From Methylocapsa sp. D3K7 (GTDB lineage Bacteria > Pseudomonadota > Alphaproteobacteria > Rhizobiales > Beijerinckiaceae), in NCBI RefSeq assembly GCF_029855125.1, contig NZ_CP123229.1, positions 744,001-808,000 on the forward strand: a DNA stretch of 64,000 nucleotides. The letters are read 5' to 3'. Below are positions 55,845 through 64,000 of the stretch, in pieces. The stretch's first letter is position 1. Every line of letters starts with the position of its first letter. The notes beneath the pieces are model-generated. The model had not been told where the DNA came from and ran no database searches. It worked only from the letters and a program-made list of their open reading frames with translations. A program made the position numbers and the translations under genes.

Positions 55845-58079
55845 ATGAGAAACGCAGCGCGTGCTCGAATCATTGCTTTCACTTGGATTGGTTTAATCGC
55901 GATACCGTCAACTTCTGCGATGGCCGCGAACAGCGCCAGCTTCGTCAAGGTAGACGCGTCCACAGTGGGCAATTGGATCGGGCACTACGGCGCCGACGGA
56001 TACAATGTGAGCCAGGACACCACTGTCAAAACCCCTGCCTATGCCCAGATCAACCTCAGTGGAGCCTCCAACTATGTATGGTCGGCTTCCCCATCGGGCA
56101 CCGCCGCCTTGCAGAGGCCTGAAAACCCAAGCGGCAGGATCGCCAGTACATGGTACGCGCCCGACAGTTTCTTTATCGATGTCAACTTGACGGACGGTAA
56201 AACTCACCAAATCGCGCTCTATAATCTTGATTTCGATTGGTCCATACGCTCGCAGACAATCAACGTGCGCGATGCCTCGACCAACGCCATTTTGGACAGC
56301 CGGACTCTTGCTGCCGGCGCAGCCTTCCATAACGGCGAATATCTCGTTTGGAATGTACAAGGTCACGTCAAATACGAGATCATCAGAACCGGCGCTTTCA
56401 ACGCAGTGATCAGCGGGATATTCTTTGACGCTCCGAATGGCACACCGGCTGGCTCATTGAGCATTCCAACCTATCACGCCACTCTCGCGAATGACGGTCA
56501 GAACCTGAAAGAAACGATACTCACGCCGACAAATGTGAGCAGCGCAAGTTTTGGTAAAATTGTGAGCGTGCCTCTCACGGGAGATGTTTATACCCAGCCT
56601 GTGTTCCAAAGCGGCGTGAACATTCCTGGGAAAGGAACGCATGACACGGTTTTCACCGTGACAAACCTAGGCGTCGCCTATGCGATCGATGCCTATTCTG
56701 GTGCTGTCCTATGGACGTCCTCTCTTATGCCTCCCGGTTCCACCGCCCTCGTTGGGGTGTTCACCACACCCGTTATAAGCTCTCTTACGAACGCGATGTA
56801 TGTTATGGTGATAGGTGGTAACTCCGATAACACCTACACATATGCGCTTTTTTCTCTCAACCTCACTGATGGCAAACCCTATGCGCCCCCTGCGGTGATT
56901 GGGCAAATCAGCAACACGAACACCTACGTCAGCGGACCCACCACCGCGTCCGGAAAGAAGTTCAACGGCAATCTGGTATCGCGGAATCTGGTGCTTAATC
57001 CCATCAACAATGCCGTCTATGCATCCTTCTCGGCCGGCGGCGACAAAGGGCCGTTCAATGGCTGGATCGTCGGCTACAACTCGGTCAAGAATGGCTCCGG
57101 CAATCTGAGCCAGGTTGCCGTCTGGTGCGCGACGCCGAACGGCAACAGTGGCGGCTACGCTGACGGCGGCGATGGCGCGGGAGGTATATGGATGTCCGGC
57201 GGCGGCATCGCCGTGGATGCTCTGGGGGATATGTATCTTGCAACTGGCAACGGATCCTTTGAACAGACACTTGTCACGGTTCCATACAATGGCCGATTGT
57301 CGACGAACATCCCCAACTTGAAAGTGCCGAGCGGAATGGACTTTGGAGATTCGGTGATCAAGCTTCGGCCGGACTCTGACGTGAATCAGTCCAGAGGCGA
57401 CAACCCAAATGGCTGGGGGCTCCACGTCGCCGATTATTTCACGCCGGCTGACCAGAGTTTCCGGCAAGGTGCAAATGATCTTGATGTGGGGACGAGTTCG
57501 CCAGTTCTCTTGTCTTCCGCAGCTGGCAGCACGGCGCATCCAAATCTCCTGGTCATGTCCTCCAAGGAGGGAGAGATTTGGCTTATCGACCGGAACAATA
57601 TGGGGGGCTTTAACTCGCTCACCGATAGCGCCGTGCAGAAAGTCACCGGCCAAATTCTACCCATGTTCAGCACTCCGGCCTATTATTCTCTCTCAAACCC
57701 AAGCCCGGTGCTCTACTATATTGCAGTTTCGTGGGGATCCACTGGCGACTTTGCCAAGGCTTTTGCCGTTAACAATGGCGCGTTGAGCGGAACGCCTGTT
57801 TCCGTCGGAACTTATCGCTTCTCCAAGCCCGGTTCGACTCCGCAAATCTCTGCCAACGGCGGTTCGAACGGGATTGTTTGGGCGCTTGATCCTGGTGCGA
57901 ACGTGCTCCTGGCTTTGAATGCCGGGAGCCTTGCGATGATGTTCTTCAACAGTGGGACGGCGGCGAATGCGCTACCGAGCGCGATGCCTATTTCCGGAGC
58001 GTTCCCGACACCCATGGTTGCCGCTGGACACGTGTATGTAGGAACGAAAGGTTATCTGACGATCTACGGCCTCCACTAG
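55845..58079 (+). CDS. Large secreted protein: N-terminal beta domain plus PQQ-like beta-propeller
   Basis: The start at ATG 55845 is chosen for AGAGGAG five bases upstream. The 744-residue product has a signal peptide (about 1-28, ending SAMA). An N-terminal beta-rich domain spans about residues 35-205 (GNWIGHYGADGYNV, STWYAPDSFFIDVNLTDGKTHQIALYNLDFD, YLVWNVQGHVKY). A PQQ-like propeller follows from about 215 to the end (AYAIDAYSGAVLWTSSL, GGIAVDALGDMYLATGNGSFE, EIWLIDRNNMGGF). The N-terminal pattern recurs, from memory, in secreted proteins of Acidobacteria and Bryobacter-like bacteria. No PQQ-dehydrogenase catalytic motif was seen. Probably extracellular binding or adhesion. Confidence 0.75.
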   Translation: MRNAARARIIAFTWIGLIAIPSTSAMAANSASFVKVDASTVGNWIGHYGADGYNVSQDTTVKTPAYAQINLSGASNYVWSASPSGTAALQRPENPSGRIASTWYAPDSFFIDVNLTDGKTHQIALYNLDFDWSIRSQTINVRDASTNAILDSRTLAAGAAFHNGEYLVWNVQGHVKYEIIRTGAFNAVISGIFFDAPNGTPAGSLSIPTYHATLANDGQNLKETILTPTNVSSASFGKIVSVPLTGDVYTQPVFQSGVNIPGKGTHDTVFTVTNLGVAYAIDAYSGAVLWTSSLMPPGSTALVGVFTTPVISSLTNAMYVMVIGGNSDNTYTYALFSLNLTDGKPYAPPAVIGQISNTNTYVSGPTTASGKKFNGNLVSRNLVLNPINNAVYASFSAGGDKGPFNGWIVGYNSVKNGSGNLSQVAVWCATPNGNSGGYADGGDGAGGIWMSGGGIAVDALGDMYLATGNGSFEQTLVTVPYNGRLSTNIPNLKVPSGMDFGDSVIKLRPDSDVNQSRGDNPNGWGLHVADYFTPADQSFRQGANDLDVGTSSPVLLSSAAGSTAHPNLLVMSSKEGEIWLIDRNNMGGFNSLTDSAVQKVTGQILPMFSTPAYYSLSNPSPVLYYIAVSWGSTGDFAKAFAVNNGALSGTPVSVGTYRFSKPGSTPQISANGGSNGIVWALDPGANVLLALNAGSLAMMFFNSGTAANALPSAMPISGAFPTPMVAAGHVYVGTKGYLTIYGLH

Positions 58080-58129
58080 AGCATGTCTTCGCCAGCTGAA
58101 ATGGATTGAATTCTCGTTTAAACAAGTGT

Positions 58130-58161
58130 GGGGGGATTGATGCTCATGGCATGATCCCCCC
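58130..58161 (+). terminator. Stem-loop after the beta-propeller gene
   Basis: GGGGGGAT pairs with ATCCCCCC, with an inner ATGC/GCAT stem, 50 bp after the stop. The U-tract is absent, so termination efficiency is uncertain. Confidence 0.5.
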
Positions 58162-58296
58162 TGCTTCCTCCGGAATGCCACCTATAATAAAATTGGCCGG
58201 GAAATGAACGAACGCCTGATGCGAAATGGCTTTACGCTTTAATTGACACCCTCGGGCGCCGGTTGCTTCCATCGACGAATTGCTCTACCGGCGCTG

Positions 58297-58536
58297 CTAT
58301 TCATTAGCCGTGTTCACCCACCACGAAACAATAAGTGCGGATGCCGAAACTGCTGTAAGAATGACAACGGTCCGATCGAATCCGAGCACGCTAGAAATGT
58401 CGAACCAATGTCTCCACATTCGGATGACACTTGCGAGCATCACAAGCGTACAGAAGGCAAAAAGCCAAGATGCGAGATTGTTGCGGCTTTTAAAGATTCT
58501 GGTTTTTAAGGCGGCGCGAGCATTCCTTGCGGTCAT
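58297..58536 (-). CDS. Small membrane protein, about two helices
   Basis: A 79-residue product from the ATG at 58536, with AAGGG nine bases before. It has a basic N-terminus (TARNARAALKTRIFKSRNNLA) and two hydrophobic helices: WLFAFCTLVMLASVIRMW and TVVILTAVSASALIVSWW. No family recognised. It lies alone between the beta-propeller gene and a long gene-poor stretch. Confidence 0.5.
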   Translation of the reverse strand: MTARNARAALKTRIFKSRNNLASWLFAFCTLVMLASVIRMWRHWFDISSVLGFDRTVVILTAVSASALIVSWWVNTANE

Positions 58537-58581
58537 AGCGCTAAACCCTTGCAATAGCACAATCTTAGATGGCTCGATCAT

Positions 58582-59141
58582 AGGGTCGGCCGATCACCTA
58601 TGCCGGGAAGCATTTGTTATGCCTCTCCGCGATACGTATTGCGGCCAGGGTCAGAGGCAGATTGTCGCGGTCCAGATTTAATGGTCTCGCAAATATGCGT
58701 AACCCGAAGTCGCCTTATTGACGCTGACGCGGACGATTCAGAGCGGGATATCGCTCAAATAGCGGCGACCATCTTTGCATAGGAGGCCACCAGAGTGATG
58801 CATTGGCTTGCGCTCGACGAAAATTGCCGGCCCTTTGCCTTGGTCAGACTACGAAGATTTCGGAACGTTGCCCAAAAGGGTGAGACCAGGGCATCCCTTT
58901 TCGTGCTTCTAACGATCCCCTCGGCGGGGTTATGACGGTGAATTAAAAGGAGAGCTGAAGAATGGCACACTCCGCTTACCGGCTTAGTTGCCAGGTGACG
59001 GCATTTGCATAAGGAGATCGAACCAAACCGATCGCCGGAACCGGTTGTGAAGTCCAATTGGGATAGATTTCCCGCAGATCAGGTCATTTCATCAAACTTT
59101 TGCGCAAACTTTTGGGTGGCATGTCGGCAGCAGCTTTCAAA
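58582..59141. other. Gene-poor stretch
   Basis: About 560 bp. The open frames here are short, lack ribosome sites and overlap each other. No repeat was recognised. Confidence 0.35.
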
Positions 59142-59175
59142 AAAACCTCGGCAAATCCGATGATGCCGAGGTTTT
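59142..59175 (-). terminator. Strong Rho-independent terminator of the Pro/Ala-rich protein gene
   Basis: AAAACCTCGGCA and TGCCGAGGTTTT form a perfect 12-bp stem with a 10-base loop. On the reverse strand it is followed by a run of seven T, the classic layout. It lies 54 bp after the stop codon at 59230. Confidence 0.85.
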
Positions 59176-59229
59176 CAATTCTGAATTTATCCCACAACCG
59201 GGCTCACGGATGCTTAGGAACAGGAAAAT

Positions 59230-60576
59230 TCAATGCGTACCCAACTGCATTAATTTGGCAGTTGTGCTGGTGATTGAGTTCACCGCGCTCTGCACAAAAC
59301 CAAAAGGCCCACTGCTGGCCGGGCTTGGCTGAGCCGCCTGCGTTGTTGTTGCAACCTGAGGATCGGCGCCCGGTGCCGGATTGGCTGGGAGCGGAACCCC
59401 ATTTGCTGCCTTGGTATTGTTTGCAAGCTGATGAGACTGCCCGTTGCTGCTCGAATGTTTTGCCGCGACGGTTTTGAGCGGCTTTGTCACGTGCTTAACC
59501 GCCTTCGCTGCCGTCGGTTTGCTTGCCACGGGAGGCGGCGGCGCCACAGGCGGCGCTTCGTTCGTCGTCGCTTGCTGAGGCGCCGCTGCGGTAGGGATTT
59601 GCACGGCCTCTGGCGCGGTCACACCGGTCTTCGCCGGGTCCGGTTCGACGGACGCCGCCGCAATGGGCGGTTCTGCTATTGCGGGCGCCGGGGCTGGTGG
59701 CACAGGGGGTAGCTCGATTTGAGCCTGAGACGATCTGGTGGGCGGCGATGTCTCGTCAGCTTGCGTCACCCCCACAGACTGATCATTGCCATCGGCGAGG
59801 GGCACTGACGAGAGTTCCTCAGGCTTGCTGAGAATAGCAACATCTTTCGCCTGAATGTCCGCGTCTGTCGAGGCATCCCGTTGTCGCGCGGGAGAGCCGT
59901 TCTCGGCCCTTATGACTGCGATTTCGGCAGGATTGGACATCCGGCTACCAAGGCCAGAACTCACGATTATGCCTGTGATTCCAGCAATTATGAGCGCCCC
60001 CATAGCATATAGCGGCCGCCGTGATCTACCTTGCTCGCCGTCATCACCAACGAGGTGTGAAACGGGCTGTCGTTCCTGATCCAGCCACCTTTGTCCCCCG
60101 CCATGATCCACGCTCGGCAAAGCGTTCGACTCGCCGGCATCAGCAACCGATCCTGTGGCTTGTTCTCGCAACCCGCTCAGCAAGCCAGCTTCGATCGCGG
60201 CGAAATCGCCGCTGATAAGGGCGCGCGTGCTAGGTCTTTTGTAGGCGACCGTTGATCTCTCAGCGTCCAGGGGCGTCACCGCCTGCGGCTGTTTGGCGGC
60301 CAACAAACCTGCCTCTATTGCAGGGAAATCACTGGCGATTGCACGTATCTGCACATCAATCGGCTTCGGTGTGCAGGGTTCCCCTGCATCCCCCGGCGTT
60401 TGCACCAAGAGGTCAGCTGCGGGTTCGAATTGCGGCTCGATCTTATCACCAATGATGCGAACCAGCTCAGCGAGCGGGTCACCGATCTTTTGGTCGGAGG
60501 AAAATGGCTGGCTTAGGCGCTTTTCAAATTCATCCAAATCGATCATCGGGCGCCGTTTTGTAACAACATCGCTCAT
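59230..60576 (-). CDS. Pro/Ala-rich single-span membrane protein of unknown function
   Basis: A 448-residue product with an ideal ribosome site (AGGAGG eight bases before the ATG). The cytosolic N-terminal half holds DPLAELVRIIGD and two copies of a short motif, DFPAIEAGLL and DFAAIEAGLL, about 45 residues apart. One membrane helix lies near residue 195 (PLYAMGALIIAGITGIIVSSGL). A long Pro/Ala/Thr-rich periplasmic region follows, with a Lys-rich patch (KAVKHVTKPLKTVAAKHSS). The layout recalls envelope proteins with SPOR domains, but no SPOR domain is seen. Function unknown. Upstream, about 520 bp away, is the fixLJ pair. Confidence 0.7.
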   Translation of the reverse strand: MSDVVTKRRPMIDLDEFEKRLSQPFSSDQKIGDPLAELVRIIGDKIEPQFEPAADLLVQTPGDAGEPCTPKPIDVQIRAIASDFPAIEAGLLAAKQPQAVTPLDAERSTVAYKRPSTRALISGDFAAIEAGLLSGLREQATGSVADAGESNALPSVDHGGGQRWLDQERQPVSHLVGDDGEQGRSRRPLYAMGALIIAGITGIIVSSGLGSRMSNPAEIAVIRAENGSPARQRDASTDADIQAKDVAILSKPEELSSVPLADGNDQSVGVTQADETSPPTRSSQAQIELPPVPPAPAPAIAEPPIAAASVEPDPAKTGVTAPEAVQIPTAAAPQQATTNEAPPVAPPPPVASKPTAAKAVKHVTKPLKTVAAKHSSSNGQSHQLANNTKAANGVPLPANPAPGADPQVATTTQAAQPSPASSGPFGFVQSAVNSITSTTAKLMQLGTH

Positions 60577-61096
60577 ACTTTCGGCCTCCTGTTGTGGCGG
60601 TGTGGCGACCGCGCGGGGCGATTATGGCACCCCGCAAACTGCGGACCGCGCCGACTGCGATTCTCGGGAGGCTGACCCTCCAAGTGACGAGCCACAGAAA
60701 ACAATCGCCGCCAGTCCGGCTACCATCAGCGTCGAAGCAGCCTTCGCTGGCCTTTCGTTATTAAGCTTTCATCAAGAAAGCAGAATTGTGGCCGAGCCTT
60801 TTCCTTTCAGGCGGAGGCTAAGCCATGAGCAAGCGATTTGAGCCCATCCAGCGATCAGCCTGAGCGAGGAAGTGATACCCTCCTCGCACCTATTTTTGTC
60901 TCCTTAGCAACCACCTGCTAGGAGCTCAGATGAACTGATTTTCGGTTCCAATAAATGCAAGGATGATCGCCAGTGTGAGCCAACTATGGCAAAGCAGGCG
61001 GGGGCTGGTGAGCGAGCCGACAGCAAAGTACTCATACGATTATAAAACGATTCGTTGGCTCCATCGCTGTGCAAACCCATCGCAAGTGCCAAGGTT
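60577..61096. other. Gap between fixJ and the Pro/Ala-rich protein gene
   Basis: About 520 bp. No convincing gene or FixK/FNR-type dyad (TTGAT-N4-ATCAA) was found by eye. Promoter of the reverse-strand gene is expected in the part near 60577. Confidence 0.35.
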
Positions 61097-61714
61097 TTAG
61101 TTCGGAAACGCCCCAGCCTTAATTGCAAGCCGGACCAACTCGGAAATATTGCATGCGCGCATCTTCGTCATCAGCTTGGCGCGGTAGACCTCGACCGTTC
61201 GCGGGCTCAGATCGAATTCGCGGGCAATTTCCTTGTTGGTTTGTCCATTCACAAGGCAATTCAAAACCTGCGCTTCGCGCTGACTGAGCGATGCCAGCCG
61301 TAATGTCAGATCCGTACCCCACCCGCTTTTTGCAGCAGCAAGCCACTTCGGCAAGAGCGCCGAACGCACCACTTCGACGAGCGCCTCACCATCAAAGGGT
61401 TTTTCCAAGAAATCGGTAGCGCCAAGTTTCATCGCTTTAACGGCCAGCTGCACATCGCCATAACCGGTCATGACAATCACTGGAACGGCGTGTCCCATGG
61501 CACGGAGCCTCCGCAAAAGCTCAATGCCGTCTAATCCTTGCATGCGGATATCGGTAAGTATGCATCCACTGTGCAGGGGCGGCGGAGCTGCGAGGAAGAT
61601 TTCGGCAGAGTCGAACAACTGAGCCGTTAACCCCGACGAAGCAAGCAAGAACGATAGCGAGTCGCGCAAAGCGGCATCGTTCTCGATCACATAAACGCTG
61701 CCGGTGGCAGACAC
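61097..61714 (-). CDS. fixJ: Response regulator FixJ
   Basis: Partner of FixL; phosphorylated FixJ activates low-oxygen genes, typically fixK. Starting at a GTG at 61714 gives 205 residues, the FixJ length. GAGGAG from the end of fixL lies seven bases upstream. The receiver has phospho-acceptor Asp55 in LTDIRMQGLDG, Thr in VMTGYGD, and KPF. The LuxR-type HTH is LSQREAQVLNCLVNGQTNKEIAREFDLSPRTVE in pieces. An in-frame ATG at 61801 would overlap fixL and is less likely. Confidence 0.92.
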   Translation of the reverse strand: MSATGSVYVIENDAALRDSLSFLLASSGLTAQLFDSAEIFLAAPPPLHSGCILTDIRMQGLDGIELLRRLRAMGHAVPVIVMTGYGDVQLAVKAMKLGATDFLEKPFDGEALVEVVRSALLPKWLAAAKSGWGTDLTLRLASLSQREAQVLNCLVNGQTNKEIAREFDLSPRTVEVYRAKLMTKMRACNISELVRLAIKAGAFPN

Positions 61715-61718
61715 GATC

Positions 61719-63260
61719 CTACTCCTCGTTAACGGATGGAATTGTGAAGCGAAAGGTGGTCCCGCCAAAAGGGTTTGTTTCCACCCAGAGGCGTCCGCCA
61801 TGGGCCTCTATTATGGTCTTGCTGATCGAAAGACCGATTCCCATGCCGGTTTCTTTTGTCGTCATGAAGGGTTCGAAGAGCCTCGGCAAATAGTCCTCAG
61901 GCACTCCGTGACCCGTGTCGGATACCAAGATTTCGACCATGAAACTTGAGTCGAGAGTCGCTGCGACAGTAAGCTCGCGCCGGACGGTGTCCTGCATGGC
62001 TTCGAGTGCGTTTCGCAGGAGATTGACCAGCACCTGTTGAATTTGCACCGTATCGACCAGGACGCAGTTAACCTCTGACGCGACCTGAACATGAACCACG
62101 ATACCCATATCATGCGCACCCGCGAGAGCCAGGTCACATGTTTCCTCTAGAAGATGGGCAATCCGCACAATCCTTTTGTCGCTCTCATTGCGAGAGATGA
62201 AATCGCGCAAATGCCTGATAATATCCCCAGCACGAAGCGTCTGCCTGGCGGCTTTATCGAGTGCTGCGCGAATGGTCGCCGCGTGCGAATCGTCATTCCC
62301 TTCGAGCAGACGCTGGACGCCAACAAGATAGTTGTTGATGGCCGCAAGCGGCTGATTAAGCTCATGCGCAAAGCTCGAGGCCATCCCCCCGAGCAAGCTG
62401 AGACGAGATAGGCGAAAGAGATTGACTTGTAGTTCATGCAGCTTTGCTTGCGTCTTTTGCTGTTCGGTCAGATCACGTATGAACCCAATAAAATGCCGGT
62501 GGCCAAATTCCGTAATACTCCCGCAGTCCGCCCGAACCACTTCGCCGATAGCAAGCAGCATCGGAAATGTGGTCCCATCCTTGCGTTGGCCGGTGAGCAC
62601 TCGATCAAAATGAATTACAGGAGGTTTGTTGGTTCGCCGATCATGCTCGAGAGAGCTATCATGCCGGTTGCGATCGATCTCAAGCGACAATTTGTTGATG
62701 TTTCGGCCAACTATCTCTTCGGCCCGGTAGCCAAATAAGCGTTCGGCAACGGCACTAAAGGATGTTACGATACCGGCCTCATCGATCACGATCATCGCAT
62801 CGGGCACCATGTCGAGGATCGATTGAAGGCGCTGATTGTTCGAGCGCAATTCGTCTTCTGCGCGTCTCCGGCTATCGATGTCAAAGACGACGCCGCTCAG
62901 TTCACGTCCGCCAACACGGCGGTCAGGGGACATCGACCCTTTCACATGGAGCCAGTTTGCCTTGCCCCCGGCGTGAACAACCCTAAATTCGAGATCAAGG
63001 AAGCCCGTCATCTGAACGGTACGCAATGCCGCGATAACACGTTCTCGATCTTCGTAATGTAGTAACGATGTGAATAACTTGCAATTTAATGGCTTACCAC
63101 GACGGATATTGAGAAGTCTTGCACAGTATTTTGAATAGGAGATCACGTCACGGTCGAGGTCCCATTCCCAAATTCCAACTCCTGCTGCTTCATAGGCAAC
63201 CTCATATTCTTGGTTATAACGATCCACAAATCCGCGAGAAATTTTACCTATGTTTCTCAT
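61719..63260 (-). CDS. fixL: Oxygen-sensing histidine kinase FixL
   Basis: Soluble kinase with two PAS domains, no membrane span. Residues about 20-135 form PAS-A; residues about 148-265 form the haem PAS. His200 and Arg220 fall in DRNRHDSSL and HFDRVLTGQRKDG, matching by position and sequence the haem-ligating His200 and Arg220 of Bradyrhizobium FixL. Position 206 is His instead of Arg. After IGE there are about eight extra residues before the last PAS strand. The kinase core has His299 in SSFAHELNQPLAA, N-box NLLRNALEAM and G-boxes DTGHGVP and GMGIGLSISK. It sits immediately before fixJ. Confidence 0.9.
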   Translation of the reverse strand: MRNIGKISRGFVDRYNQEYEVAYEAAGVGIWEWDLDRDVISYSKYCARLLNIRRGKPLNCKLFTSLLHYEDRERVIAALRTVQMTGFLDLEFRVVHAGGKANWLHVKGSMSPDRRVGGRELSGVVFDIDSRRRAEDELRSNNQRLQSILDMVPDAMIVIDEAGIVTSFSAVAERLFGYRAEEIVGRNINKLSLEIDRNRHDSSLEHDRRTNKPPVIHFDRVLTGQRKDGTTFPMLLAIGEVVRADCGSITEFGHRHFIGFIRDLTEQQKTQAKLHELQVNLFRLSRLSLLGGMASSFAHELNQPLAAINNYLVGVQRLLEGNDDSHAATIRAALDKAARQTLRAGDIIRHLRDFISRNESDKRIVRIAHLLEETCDLALAGAHDMGIVVHVQVASEVNCVLVDTVQIQQVLVNLLRNALEAMQDTVRRELTVAATLDSSFMVEILVSDTGHGVPEDYLPRLFEPFMTTKETGMGIGLSISKTIIEAHGGRLWVETNPFGGTTFRFTIPSVNEE

Positions 63261-63639
63261 TTATTCTGGATACTTCTCCAAATGCGCGCAATTCAATCCC
63301 GCTCACTGACGCTTATGGTTGCGCGGTCGCCGGGATCCCAAAGCATTTGATTTGAATGTACAATTGATAGTAGTTAAATGCAAAATACCATTTTGAAATA
63401 TTATTAATCTCGCGACGCACCACAACACGCCGGATACGATGCCGGAGCTGGACAAATCGCTCCCTGCTAATCCCACCGGCTCATTTCGCTACCGGAATTA
63501 CCATAACGGGGCAGTTTCATTTTCGAGTAGAACCGGTTAAGCGGCTGTGCTTCCGCCAATCGCGGCCCGTGTTCGGCCCGGAAGCGACTATCGGCAAGAA
63601 TGTAGGTCAGCGACAAAAGCCCAAGACGAGGCCGTAAGC
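63261..63639. other. Gap between fixL and the cysC-type gene
   Basis: About 380 bp. The part near 63350-63410 is A+T-rich and likely carries the fixL promoter on the reverse strand. No gene or repeat recognised. Confidence 0.4.
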
Positions 63640-64000
63640 TCAAATCGACCAATCGTCGCCGAGGTCATCGATATCGTCGATAAAGCCATCAGCGGCAAGC
63701 AACGCGATGACCTGTGCTGCCGATTCTTCAGCGGTTTGCCCCTGGCGCGCAACAATGAGTTCCGGCGCTTCAGGCGGTTCATAGCTCTGGCCGATGCCGG
63801 TGAAATTTGCGATCTCTCCCGCCATTGCCTTTTTGTAAAGCCCTTTCGGATCGCGAGCGATACACGTCTCAAGCGGTGTATCCACGAAAATCTCGATGAA
63901 TTCACCTTTTGCAAGCAAGTCGCGCACCATGGCCCGCTCGGCCCGGAATGGCGAAATGAACGAGCAAAGCGCAATGAGTCCGGCGTCTGTCATGAGCTTC
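63640..64000 (-). CDS. Adenylylsulfate kinase domain (CysC or C-terminal part of CysNC), partial
   Basis: The C-terminal 120 residues of an APS kinase enter from the right edge on the reverse strand; the frame stays open to base 64000. Motifs are [42 protein letters not shown] and the [18 protein letters not shown] segment. All are typical of CysC and of the kinase half of bifunctional CysN/C (NodQ-like) enzymes. The missing N-terminal part decides between the two. It makes PAPS for sulfate activation. Confidence 0.9.
   Translation of the reverse strand, partial: KLMTDAGLIALCSFISPFRAERAMVRDLLAKGEFIEIFVDTPLETCIARDPKGLYKKAMAGEIANFTGIGQSYEPPEAPELIVARQGQTAEESAAQVIALLAADGFIDDIDDLGDDWSI

Overview
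The window reads as a chromosomal segment of an alphaproteobacterium of the Hyphomicrobiales. A Beijerinckiaceae-like host (Methylocella/Methylocapsa/Beijerinckia type) is the best guess. The basis is the cdsA-dxr-rseP-bamA-lpxD-fabZ order, a FixLJ oxygen-sensing pair, class I polyhydroxyalkanoate (PHA) synthase with an intracellular depolymerase, a KdpFABC-DE-PtsN cluster and high-GC codon use. The assignment is inference, since there is no rRNA in the window.

Layout. 0-8.2 kb: envelope and isoprenoid genes on the plus strand (cdsA, dxr, rseP, bamA, lpxD, fabZ). The lpxD product is short and lacks the catalytic histidine, and lpxA does not follow fabZ as it usually does. An MT-A70 methyltransferase and a quinone oxidoreductase occupy that place. 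10-19.8 kb: a hypothetical exported protein, recO, rpmG, ornithine aminotransferase with a divergent Lrp/AsnC regulator, an FkbM methyltransferase, lipB, tRNA-Leu, a polysaccharide deacetylase, mgtE and a LuxR-type regulator. 20-27.8 kb: comM/yifB, a glycine-rich exported protein, bioF-bioD, phaC, a GH16 glucanase and tRNA-Gly. 28-35.7 kb: a lytic transglycosylase downstream of sdhCDAB, an esterase-like protein with an altered nucleophile elbow, phaZ and a GST.

35.7-39.1 kb is a gene-poor accessory stretch. It holds two paralogous small membrane proteins, a 41-residue membrane peptide, two diverged copies of a short repeat and several weak ORFs. 39.15-48.35 kb is the potassium module: a small membrane peptide, kdpF, kdpA, kdpB, a kdpC with an unusual C-terminal extension, kdpD, kdpE and a PtsN-like EIIA gene. 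Just after it lies a 46-bp near-perfect palindrome containing a parS-like centromere site.

48.7-58.1 kb: a YqeB/EF2563-like protein, a small exported tandem-repeat protein, a c-type cytochrome, tRNA-Lys, an M3 peptidase, an Mrp/ApbC ATPase, an orphan amino-acid-binding protein and a large secreted beta-propeller protein of acidobacterial appearance. 58.3-64 kb: a small membrane protein, a Pro/Ala-rich single-span protein with a strong terminator, fixJ and fixL, and the 3' end of a cysC-type APS kinase gene running off the right edge.

Functionally, the window combines envelope building, PHA synthesis and mobilisation, potassium homeostasis with a possible PTS-Ntr link, succinate oxidation and haem-based oxygen sensing. 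The most unusual items are the active-site-less LpxD, the KdpC extension, the parS palindrome, the Thr-for-Ser esterase, the FixL haem-PAS insertion, and the duplicated small-gene region.
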